NCBI GenBank assembly: GCA_017521775.1
Contig: JAFXBO010000029.1
Location: forward strand, 1-8,963
DNA: 8,963 nucleotides
Source of the DNA: Clostridia bacterium
Lineage (GTDB): Bacteria; Bacillota; Clostridia; UBA1381
Direction of reading: 5' to 3'
The notes under the pieces were generated by a model. It did no database searches. It had not been told where the DNA came from and saw only the letters and a list, made by a program, of their open reading frames with translations. Position 1 is the stretch's first letter. Each line of letters begins with the position of its first letter. Below are positions 1-5,096 of the stretch, piece after piece. The position numbers and the translations under genes were made by a program.

Positions 1-138
1 CAAGAGTATGGTATCGCTTGCAGAAAAGACAGCGATATGACTCAAAAGATTAACGATGCAATTGCTGAATTAACAGCTGAGGGTGTTGTTGGCGAAATCG
101 CAGCAAAGTATAACCTATCAGATATGTTGGTAAAATAA
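1..138 (+). CDS. ABC transporter substrate-binding protein, amino-acid type (C-terminal fragment)
   Basis: The window opens inside this gene; only the last 45 codons and the TAA stop are present, in frame 1. The fragment begins QEYGIACRKDSD and continues with an amphipathic helix and an AEGVVGEIAAKYNLSDML tail. This is the usual ending of polar amino-acid (SBP family 3, PF00497) binding proteins: a YGIA-type strand near the domain hinge, a lysine-rich turn, then the helix pattern 'iN.AI.eL...G....I..KY' before a short tail. Such proteins are secreted lipoproteins that hand an amino acid or similar small solute to a membrane permease and ATPase. The ligand cannot be inferred from this piece, and the signal peptide and the rest of the protein lie upstream. 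Other SBP families with the same C-terminal helix are possible. Confidence 0.72.
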   Translation, partial: QEYGIACRKDSDMTQKINDAIAELTAEGVVGEIAAKYNLSDMLVK

Positions 139-153
139 TTATAAAGAAGCCTT

Positions 154-182
154 AAAGGGCTGATGCAATGCATCAGCCCTTT
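154..182 (+). terminator. Strong hairpin after the binding-protein gene (terminator-like)
   Basis: A perfect 13-bp stem (154-166 pairs with 170-182) closes a 3-base AAT loop 15 bases after the stop codon at 138. The stem is GC-rich in the middle and ends in an A/T run, with AAA on the left pairing with TTT on the right. The downstream tract is only TTTGATT, so it is a weak U-tail for an intrinsic terminator. It could be a partly efficient terminator, letting some transcription into the dehydrogenase gene that follows, or a 3'-end stabiliser of the transporter mRNA. Confidence 0.65.
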
Positions 183-193
183 GATTAATCAAA
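180..193. repeat. 14-bp perfect palindrome between hairpin and ribosome binding site
   Basis: TTTGATTAATCAAA is self-complementary. It shares its first three bases with the 3' arm of the preceding hairpin and its last base with the ribosome binding site region of the dehydrogenase gene. It could be an operator for a dimeric regulator, or it may simply reflect AT-rich intergenic DNA. No regulator family can be assigned from the bases alone. Confidence 0.3.
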
Positions 194-205
194 AGGAGAA
201 AAAAT

Positions 206-1273
206 ATGCAAGAAAGATATTTCCCTGCATACACATTGGGTGTAGATGCTTTTAAAAATTTCAATAATGTGTGTGGAAAGCTTGGAACAAACCTATTATT
301 AATCGGAGGAAAAACTGCGCTTAGTGTAGCACGCGATAAGTTGTTATCCTGTATTTCGCAAGATTTTAATGTTGTTGACGAGGTTATATACGGAACAGAA
401 TGTTATGAAGAACGGGTATTTGAGTTATACGAGGGGTACAAGAACATAGATATCGACTTTGTTGTTGGTGTTGGGGGAGGAAAAGCTCTTGACACAAGCA
501 AATATTTAGCAGATATGTTAAATGTTCCTGTTGTAACAGTACAGACTATTGCTTCAACCTGTGCGGCATCATCAGCTTTATCAGTTATATATACAAAAGA
601 ACATAGCTTTTCTAAATTTGTATATTATAAAAAACCTGCATATCATTGTTTTATTGACACAAAAATTATAATGGAAGCACCATATGATTTTATTCGTGCA
701 GGAGTGGGAGATACGCTTGCAAAACACTATGAGGTTGAATTTTCTGCAAGAGGAAGAGTTCTTGATTATTCATCACAGCTTGGACTCACCATAAGCAATA
801 TGTGTAATGAACCTCTTATGAAATATGCAAAAGTCGCATTAGATGAAGTAAAAAAGGGAAATATTTGTGATGAGCTTGAACAGGTTATTCTGACTATAAT
901 TATAACAACAGGTATGGTTTCAATGCTTATAAACCCTGATTACAACGGAGCTATGGCGCACGCCTTGTTCTATGGTCTTACAATTCTTGATGGATTTGAA
1001 GAAAAATTTTTACACGGGGATGTCGTAGGTTATTGTACTGCAGTTCAATTAGCAGTTGATAATAATATTGAGGAAGCGAAGAAAGTTGTCAGCTTTTTAA
1101 AATCAATTAAAATAGAAACAAGTCTTTCCCAAAGAAATATTCCTTGCGACAGGGAATATCTTGATAAAGTCCTTGAAAGTGCGCTAAAAGACCCTGATAT
1201 GAATGTTATTCCGTATGAGGTGACAAAGGATATGTTGTTTGAGGGAATTAAAAAAATTGAAACTTTGTCATAA
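206..1273 (+). CDS. Iron-containing alcohol dehydrogenase, GldA/HcxA-like
   Basis: The 355-aa protein is a full-length member of the group that contains glycerol dehydrogenase (GldA) and the 2-hydroxycarboxylate dehydrogenase HcxA (YbdH), cytosolic NAD(P)-dependent, metal-dependent oxidoreductases. The N-terminal dinucleotide-binding half has GVGGGKALD at 88-96, the usual glycine-rich turn, followed by TIASTCAASSALSVIY at about 114-129. The helical C-terminal half supplies the metal ligands: Asp169 (AGVGDT), His252 (MAHAL) and His270 (FLHGD). Their spacing (83 and 101 residues) equals that of Asp173/His256/His274 in the Geobacillus GldA structure as I recall it. The ATG is preceded by AAGGAG at 193-198 with 7 bases of spacing, which fixes the start. 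The substrate is uncertain: the serine/alanine-rich segment near 115-125 resembles HcxA at least as much as GldA, so glycerol should not be assumed. No dihydroxyacetone kinase or diol dehydratase lies nearby, and no separate promoter is visible. It may be expressed by readthrough from the transporter gene upstream. Confidence 0.85.
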   Translation: MQERYFPAYTLGVDAFKNFNNVCGKLGTNLLLIGGKTALSVARDKLLSCISQDFNVVDEVIYGTECYEERVFELYEGYKNIDIDFVVGVGGGKALDTSKYLADMLNVPVVTVQTIASTCAASSALSVIYTKEHSFSKFVYYKKPAYHCFIDTKIIMEAPYDFIRAGVGDTLAKHYEVEFSARGRVLDYSSQLGLTISNMCNEPLMKYAKVALDEVKKGNICDELEQVILTIIITTGMVSMLINPDYNGAMAHALFYGLTILDGFEEKFLHGDVVGYCTAVQLAVDNNIEEAKKVVSFLKSIKIETSLSQRNIPCDREYLDKVLESALKDPDMNVIPYEVTKDMLFEGIKKIETLS

Positions 1274-1297
1274 TATAAAATATTTTTAGAAAAACTA

Positions 1298-1326
1298 TTG
1301 ACAAACGATAATATTTTGTATATAAT
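1298..1326 (+). promoter_or_regulatory. Sigma-A-type promoter of the tRNA-Met gene
   Basis: TTGACA at 1298-1303 and TATAAT at 1321-1326 both match the housekeeping consensus exactly and are 17 bases apart. The predicted transcript would start near 1333, about ten bases before the mature tRNA 5' end. The perfect hexamers suit a constitutively strong stable-RNA promoter. It may also feed the antiporter gene if the tRNA terminator leaks. Confidence 0.92.
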
Positions 1327-1343
1327 ATCATCGTTGTCGATTT

Positions 1344-1420
1344 GGCGGTATAGCTCAGTTGGCTAGAGCACACGGTTCATACCCGTGGTGTCATTGGTTC
1401 AAATCCAATTACCGCTACCA
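1344..1420 (+). tRNA. tRNA-Met (CAT anticodon), elongator type
   Basis: A complete 77-base cloverleaf including an encoded CCA end (1418-1420). The acceptor stem is 1344-1350 with 1410-1416, including a G-U first pair; the D stem is GCTC/GAGC (1353-1356, 1366-1369). The anticodon stem is CACGG/CCGTG with loop 1376-1382 and anticodon CAT at 1378-1380. The T stem is ATTGG/CCAAT around loop TTCAAAT. The anticodon stem lacks the three G-C pairs of initiator tRNA, and position 1-72 is a wobble pair rather than the initiator's mismatch, so this is not fMet. A CAT anticodon can also belong to the tRNA-Ile whose C34 is converted to lysidine. The GGCGG...CCGCTACCA ends fit elongator Met better as I know these sequences, but the sequence alone does not fully exclude Ile2. 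Confidence 0.9.
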
Positions 1421-1421
1421 G

Positions 1422-1450
1422 AAAAGACACTCGTAAGAGTGTCTTTTTTT
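1422..1450 (+). terminator. Intrinsic terminator of tRNA-Met
   Basis: The stem AAAAGACACTC (1422-1432) pairs with GAGTGTCTTTT (1437-1447) across a GTAA loop, and seven T residues run from 1444 to 1450. It starts two bases after the tRNA CCA end, a textbook factor-independent terminator. It ends only 36 bases before the likely start of the antiporter gene. Confidence 0.92.
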
Positions 1451-1470
1451 AGAGATTAGATTAATTTTAT

Positions 1471-1476
1471 GAGGGG
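1471..1476 (+). promoter_or_regulatory. Ribosome binding site choosing the antiporter start
   Basis: GAGGGG sits 10 bases before the ATG at 1487. Two in-frame ATGs lie further upstream, at 1469 and 1478. The one at 1469 overlaps this site and has no purine-rich motif at the right distance before it, and the one at 1478 is only one base after it. The position of the site therefore favours 1487, though a GAGGGG match is weaker than the AGGAG sites elsewhere in the window. Confidence 0.55.
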
Positions 1477-1486
1477 CATGGGTATT

Positions 1487-2773
1487 ATGAGTACAATGTT
1501 GTCAGTGTCAGTGGCACTATTAGCAGGTCTTTTGATGACAAGAGCGTTTAAACCACTCAAGTTGCCGTCAGTAACTGCATACTTAATTGCGGGAGTATTA
1601 ATTGGTCCATATGTTATTGGAAGATTGAATATATCAGGATTAGGGTTTTCTACTGCAGAGGCAGTTGAAAAATTATCAATACTTGCAGATGTTGCATTAG
1701 GTTTTATTGCGTTTTCAATAGGAAATGAATTCAGATTAGAGGACTTGAAAAAAATAGGAAAGCAAGCCTTTGTTATTGGTATTTTTCAGGCTGTGACAGC
1801 AACTATTCTTGTTGATTTGGCGTTGATTGCTGTTCATTTTATGATGCCTGACAGACTTTCGGTTGCACAAGTAATAACACTTGGAGCAATTGCAACTGCG
1901 ACAGCACCTGCTGCAACTTTGATGGTTGTAAGACAGTACAAAGCAAAGGGAAAATTAACTCAGTTGCTTTTACCTATCGTTGCACTTGATGACGCAGTTG
2001 GTTTGGTTGTTTTTGCGGTTTCATTTGGTGTTGCAAAGTCATTGAATGTTGGAAGTGTTGATGTTATTTCAATTCTTGTTAATCCATTGATTGAGATTGT
2101 TGCATCTTTAACTTTGGGTGCATTAATGGGATGGCTTTTAACTCAACTCGAAAAGCTTTTTAACTCAAATACGAACAGATTGAATTTAACAATTGGTGTA
2201 GTGTTTTTAACAGTCGCATTATCTATGTGTAAGTTTGAATTTGGTTCGGTACATATTGGTTTCTCTTCACTTTTGACCTGTATGATGCTTGGAACAATAT
2301 TCTGTAATATATGTCCATTATCACACGATTTAATGGAATCATCGGACAAGTGGACATCGCCATTATTTGCAATTTTCTTTGTAATAAGTGGTGCTGAACT
2401 GGAATTGGGAGTCTTTTTAGATATTGCTATTGTTGGAATCGGTGTTGTATATATCATATTCAGGTCACTAGGTAAATACTTTGGTACATTATGGAGTGCT
2501 AATGCCACAAAATGCGAGCCTCAAATATGTAAGTACTTAGGATATACACTCTTACCTCAGGCAGGGGTTGCTTTAGGAATGTGTACTTTGGCAATGCAAC
2601 TTGGGGAAGAAGGAAACTTAATTAGAAATATAACATTGTTCGCAGTGTTGGTTTATGAGTTATTTGGACCATTAGTAACAAAATGGGCGCTAACAAAGGC
2701 AGGAGATATTAAACCAATGCCTGAGGATGTTAAAAACAGACGAAATATTAAATTGGAACAGGTTAAGAAATAA
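1487..2773 (+). CDS. Cation/proton antiporter, CPA2 family
   Basis: A 428-aa polytopic membrane protein of the Na+/H+ exchanger domain family (PF00999). It exchanges Na+ or K+ for protons across the cytoplasmic membrane and so controls internal pH and salt. Hydrophobic segments of about 20 residues run through the whole length, roughly a dozen, beginning at residue 4. Two family signatures are clear: ATATAPAATLMVVRQY at about residues 136-151 (the discontinuous helix that crosses at the ion site) and ALDDAVGLV at 166-174. The Asp168-Asp169 pair is the ion-binding DD motif that marks electrogenic CPA2 exchangers such as NapA, whereas Kef channels usually have QD. PQAGVALG near 357-364 matches the conserved late helix. 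The tail after the last helix is only about 25 charged residues, with no RCK/TrkA nucleotide-binding domain, so Kef-type ligand gating is unlikely. The start at 1487 is chosen from the ribosome binding site; 1469 would add six residues. No promoter of its own is visible. Na+ versus K+ cannot be told from sequence. Confidence 0.88.
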   Translation: MSTMLSVSVALLAGLLMTRAFKPLKLPSVTAYLIAGVLIGPYVIGRLNISGLGFSTAEAVEKLSILADVALGFIAFSIGNEFRLEDLKKIGKQAFVIGIFQAVTATILVDLALIAVHFMMPDRLSVAQVITLGAIATATAPAATLMVVRQYKAKGKLTQLLLPIVALDDAVGLVVFAVSFGVAKSLNVGSVDVISILVNPLIEIVASLTLGALMGWLLTQLEKLFNSNTNRLNLTIGVVFLTVALSMCKFEFGSVHIGFSSLLTCMMLGTIFCNICPLSHDLMESSDKWTSPLFAIFFVISGAELELGVFLDIAIVGIGVVYIIFRSLGKYFGTLWSANATKCEPQICKYLGYTLLPQAGVALGMCTLAMQLGEEGNLIRNITLFAVLVYELFGPLVTKWALTKAGDIKPMPEDVKNRRNIKLEQVKK

Positions 2774-2775
2774 TA

Positions 2776-2806
2776 AAAGGGACTTTGATTTTATCAAAGT
2801 CCCTTT
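2776..2806. terminator. Bidirectional terminator between convergent genes
   Basis: A perfect 14-bp stem (2776-2789 with 2793-2806) closes a TTT loop. On the + strand it follows the antiporter stop by two bases and is trailed by CTTTCTTTG. On the - strand it is trailed by a T-rich stretch (TATTATTTCTT). The A/T outer pairs give a U-run at the end of the stem in both directions. The stop codon of the - strand methyltransferase gene (2794-2796) is inside the hairpin, so the two genes share one terminator with almost no spare sequence. Confidence 0.85.
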
Positions 2807-3576
2807 CTTTGTCTGTTTACTTCGTACATTAATATCGCAGCAGCAACTCCTGCATTAAGTGATTCGGCTTTTCCGTCAATTGGTATTTTTACCTTTTCAT
2901 CTGCTAAAAGCTTCATTTCCTCGCTTATCCCATTTGCTTCATTTCCGATTACAAGTATTAAAGGTTTTTTCATATCCGATAGAGTGTAGTCGATTGTATC
3001 ATTATCTAACAGACTGCATACAACAGAAAACCCTGAAGATTTAAATTCCTGTATCTGAGAATATTTAACATCTTCAAATATTGGAATATGGAAAAATGAG
3101 CCCATACTTGACCGAACTGTTTTAGGGTTATATATATCAACACATTCAGGTGACAGCATAATTCCACCGAAGCCTGCTGCATCGGCAGTTCTTATTATAG
3201 TCCCAAGGTTTCCGGGGTCTCTTATATTATCACAATATACATAAGGCTTATTTATATTTAAGATAACATTCTGTTTTTCCTTAATATTTATTACTGCTAT
3301 AATTCCTGATGGTGACTCAGTTGTTGAAAGGGCAGGGAAAAGCTTATCGGATATCACATATATATCAGTATTTTGGGGTAACTCGAATTCATTTTGTGAG
3401 TTAAATTCCTCTGAAACCAATATGGCAAAAATATCAGCACGAGCCTCAATAGCATCTTTTACAGATTTAACTCCCTCGACAGTGTATTGACCTGTTAGGC
3501 TTCGTTCCTTTTTTTGTTTTAATGCCTTAAAATGCTTGTATTTATCATTTTGTGAGCTTTGAATTTGTCTAATCAT
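2794..3576 (-). CDS. TrmH/SpoU-family RNA 2'-O-ribose methyltransferase
   Basis: A 260-aa SPOUT enzyme that uses S-adenosylmethionine to methylate a ribose 2'-OH in rRNA or tRNA. Residues about 28-98 form the small substrate-binding domain (TVEGVKSVKDA near 32-42). The catalytic knot follows with all three SpoU motifs: motif 1 DNIRDPGNLGTIIRTADA at 116-133 (Asn123, Arg129), motif 2 VIGNEANGIS at 209-218 (Glu213), and motif 3 IPIDGKAESLNAGVAAAI at 231-248 (Ser239, Asn241). Length and domain order are typical of the RlmB/YsgA-like group, but the target nucleotide cannot be read from sequence and I do not assign a symbol. The start is ATG at 3576, set by GGAGG six bases upstream. A longer frame opening with TTG at 3621 would run into the tRNA-Ser promoter and has no ribosome binding site. 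It lies downstream of rlmH on the same strand but is separated from it by a tRNA gene on the opposite strand, so its own promoter was not identified. Confidence 0.9.
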   Translation of the reverse strand: MIRQIQSSQNDKYKHFKALKQKKERSLTGQYTVEGVKSVKDAIEARADIFAILVSEEFNSQNEFELPQNTDIYVISDKLFPALSTTESPSGIIAVINIKEKQNVILNINKPYVYCDNIRDPGNLGTIIRTADAAGFGGIMLSPECVDIYNPKTVRSSMGSFFHIPIFEDVKYSQIQEFKSSGFSVVCSLLDNDTIDYTLSDMKKPLILVIGNEANGISEEMKLLADEKVKIPIDGKAESLNAGVAAAILMYEVNRQRKGL

Positions 3577-3582
3577 ATCTCG

Positions 3583-3587
3583 CCTCC
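3583..3587 (-). promoter_or_regulatory. Ribosome binding site fixing the SpoU methyltransferase start
   Basis: On the - strand this reads GGAGG, six bases before the ATG at 3576-3574, within the longer purine stretch GGAGGCGAGA. It is a full-strength site. It rules in favour of the 260-aa protein over the 275-aa version starting with TTG at 3621. Confidence 0.85.
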
Positions 3588-3614
3588 GGATATAGTTTTT
3601 CGATGTATTATTGG

Positions 3615-3643
3615 TTGACAAATTTTGTTATGTGTGCTATAAT
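3615..3643 (+). promoter_or_regulatory. Sigma-A-type promoter of tRNA-Ser, extended -10
   Basis: TTGACA (3615-3620) and TATAAT (3638-3643) are exact consensus hexamers with a 17-base spacer. TGC immediately before TATAAT makes an extended -10. Transcription would begin near 3650, about eight bases before the mature tRNA. The promoter faces away from the SpoU methyltransferase gene, whose start is only 39 bases to the left. Confidence 0.92.
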
Positions 3644-3657
3644 CTAACGAGTGTTAT

Positions 3658-3749
3658 GGAGATGTACCCAAGTGGTTGAAGGGTCTGCACTCGAAATGCA
3701 GTAGGTCGTTAACAGCGGCGCCAGAGTTCAAATCTCTGCATCTCCGCCA
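3658..3749 (+). tRNA. tRNA-Ser (CGA anticodon), reads UCG
   Basis: A class II tRNA of 92 bases including an encoded CCA (3747-3749). The acceptor stem GGAGATG (3658-3664) pairs perfectly with CATCTCC (3739-3745), with a G discriminator. The D stem is CCC/GGG (3667-3669, 3681-3683). The anticodon stem CTGCA/TGCAG encloses loop CTCGAAA with anticodon CGA at 3692-3694. A long variable arm of 20 bases (3702-3721) contains its own short stem GTCG/CGGC, as expected for serine. The T stem is CAGAG/CTCTG around TTCAAAT. It is a self-contained unit with its own promoter and terminator, placed antisense to the flanking - strand genes. Confidence 0.96.
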
Positions 3750-3752
3750 CAC

Positions 3753-3786
3753 ATCGGAACAGGTTTTACTTGTTCCGATTTTTTTT
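3753..3786 (+). terminator. Intrinsic terminator of tRNA-Ser
   Basis: ATCGGAACAGGT (3753-3764) pairs with ACTTGTTCCGAT (3768-3779), 12 pairs with one G-T wobble and a TTT loop. Eight T residues run from 3779 to 3786. Read on the - strand the hairpin is followed by GTGTGGCGG, not a U-run, so it should stop only the tRNA transcript and not the rlmH transcript coming the other way. Confidence 0.92.
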
Positions 3787-3791
3787 GTTTC

Positions 3792-4268
3792 TCATTTATG
3801 ATATGCCTCATTTGAATTAATTTTAAATGCTCTGTATATTTGTTCAGACAATACTACTCTCATAAGCTGATGTGGAAGAGTTATTTTGCCAAAGCTGATA
3901 CATTTATCGGCTCGTTGTTTTACTGCCTTTGAAAGTCCCAATGAGCCACCAATTATGAATGTTATGTTAGAGTTAGTCATTGAAATGTTTTTGATTTCAT
4001 TTGCCAGTTCTTCACTTGAGAGCTGTTTTCCCTCAATACACATAGCAACAACATATGAGTTGTTTTTTATTTTTGAAAGAATAGTTTCGCCCTCTTTAAT
4101 AAGTATTTGTTCTTCTAATTTTTCTCCTGCATTGTCGGGAATTTTTTGGTCAGGAACTTCTATTATTTCAAATGCAGAAAAACGGGATAATCGTTTAGAA
4201 TATTCAGCTATTGCTGATTTTAAATAATCCTCTTTTAGTTTTCCTACACATATTACTGATATATTCAT
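3792..4268 (-). CDS. rlmH: 23S rRNA (pseudouridine1915-N3)-methyltransferase RlmH
   Basis: A 158-aa SPOUT-class enzyme, the usual length (about 155-159), formerly called YbeA or OrfX. It methylates N3 of pseudouridine 1915 in helix 69 of 23S rRNA on assembled ribosomes, as a homodimer using S-adenosylmethionine. Family marks are MNISVICVGKLKEDY at the N-terminus, the cofactor-loop sequence FIIGGSLGLS at 104-113, SFGKITLPHQLMRVVL at 125-140, EQIYRAFKI at 142-150, and the invariant YHK end (156-158). Its ATG overlaps the stop codon of the upstream nuclease gene in a 4-base ATGA, with AGGTGA about 10 bases before it, so the pair is probably translationally coupled. The 3' end also closely matches the SCC element attachment core known from staphylococcal orfX, but no recombinase gene is present here. 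Confidence 0.96.
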   Translation of the reverse strand: MNISVICVGKLKEDYLKSAIAEYSKRLSRFSAFEIIEVPDQKIPDNAGEKLEEQILIKEGETILSKIKNNSYVVAMCIEGKQLSSEELANEIKNISMTNSNITFIIGGSLGLSKAVKQRADKCISFGKITLPHQLMRVVLSEQIYRAFKINSNEAYHK

Positions 4269-5038
4269 ATAAAACTTGTCACCTCATATCTGTTAGCAAC
4301 ACATAGTCTGATATCCTCTCCGACCTTTGCGCCATACTGTGAAAGTGCATTATGAACAGTTCTGTATGCAATATCGGGAGTGTTATTGTTATCACTAAGG
4401 TGTGACAGCATAATGTTTTTTGTGTTGTTTTTTAATAAATCGATAGCTATTTTTGCAGCATAATCATTTGACATATGACCTGTATCACTTAAAATTCTTT
4501 TTTTCAAATTGAATGGATAGTGACCATACATCAGCATATCAATATCGTGATTAGCCTCAAGCATAACATAATCACTATTATAAATTGATTTTAATATATC
4601 TTCTGTAATAATGCCTGTATCTGTAACAATAGAGTATTTTTTGTCTTTATCATAAAAGGAATATCCGATTGGATTTGCAGCATCGTGTGAAATTTGAAAG
4701 GTATTTATTCCAATACTTCCTATCTCAAAATCAAGAGATGGATTAATCACTTTTATATTATAGTCCTTTATAGCACCGATGTTCATTGTTTCGTGTGTTT
4801 CCTTAGTTGTGTAAACAGGAATATCAAACTTTCTGGATAAAACTCCTGCACCTATAATATGGTCTGAATGTTCGTGAGTTATAAGCAGTGCATTTATATC
4901 TTCACAATCAATATCAAATTTATCAAGTATCTCAGTTAGCCTTTTTAGAGATAATCCACAATCAATTAATATAGTTGTATCTTCATTTTTAATAAGTGAT
5001 GCATTTCCTGATGAACCACTGATTAAGGATAAAAACAT
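4265..5038 (-). CDS. walJ: Metallo-beta-lactamase-fold nuclease, WalJ/YycJ family
   Basis: A 257-aa MBL-fold hydrolase of the YycJ/VicX (WalJ) family. Homologues are reported as 5'-3' DNA exonucleases linked to mismatch repair, and in bacilli the gene belongs to the walRK cell-wall regulon. Sequence marks: SGSSGNASLI at 7-16 (family-specific N-terminus), the zinc motif THEHSDH at 54-60, ISHDA at 116-120, TDTG at 139-142, LEANHD at 160-165, SDTGHMSN at 184-191, and LSHLS at 211-215. Together these supply all the histidine and aspartate ligands of a two-metal site, so it should be active. The length is standard and there is no signal peptide, so it is cytoplasmic. The ribosome binding site is modest (AAGGGA about 9 bases before ATG). 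It overlaps rlmH by 4 bases, a pairing also seen near the wal operon of other Firmicutes, but murA, not walRKHI, lies upstream here. Confidence 0.9.
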   Translation of the reverse strand: MFLSLISGSSGNASLIKNEDTTILIDCGLSLKRLTEILDKFDIDCEDINALLITHEHSDHIIGAGVLSRKFDIPVYTTKETHETMNIGAIKDYNIKVINPSLDFEIGSIGINTFQISHDAANPIGYSFYDKDKKYSIVTDTGIITEDILKSIYNSDYVMLEANHDIDMLMYGHYPFNLKKRILSDTGHMSNDYAAKIAIDLLKNNTKNIMLSHLSDNNNTPDIAYRTVHNALSQYGAKVGEDIRLCVANRYEVTSFI

Positions 5039-5064
5039 AAATATAATTCCCTTTCTAAAAATTC

Positions 5065-5090
5065 AAAACAACGGTAGAAACCGTTGTTTT
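5065..5090 (-). terminator. Hairpin terminator after murA
   Basis: AAAACAACGGT (5065-5075) pairs with ACCGTTGTTTT (5080-5090) across an AGAA loop as written on the + strand. Read on the - strand it lies seven bases after the murA stop and ends in TTTT, followed by GAATTTTTAG, a broken U-rich tract. It probably separates murA from walJ-rlmH, perhaps incompletely: no clear promoter for walJ is visible in the 58-base gap, so partial readthrough from murA would explain its expression. Confidence 0.75.
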
Positions 5091-5096
5091 TCTATA

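Noticed and set aside
1344..1420. Initiator tRNA-fMet reading of the CAT tRNA
   Set aside because: The anticodon stem lacks the three consecutive G-C pairs of initiators, and the first acceptor pair is a G-U wobble rather than the initiator mismatch.
2143..2508. 121-codon - strand frame
   Set aside because: It lies wholly antisense to the antiporter gene, whose membrane-protein motifs are intact, and its translation has no recognisable domain or credible start site.
3577..3621. Upstream TTG extension of the SpoU methyltransferase
   Set aside because: It lacks a ribosome binding site and would overlap the tRNA-Ser -35 box, while the ATG at 3576 has GGAGG at ideal spacing and gives a standard-length protein.
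3886..4227. + strand frame opposite rlmH
   Set aside because: Antisense shadow of a highly conserved gene, with no start signal or family resemblance.
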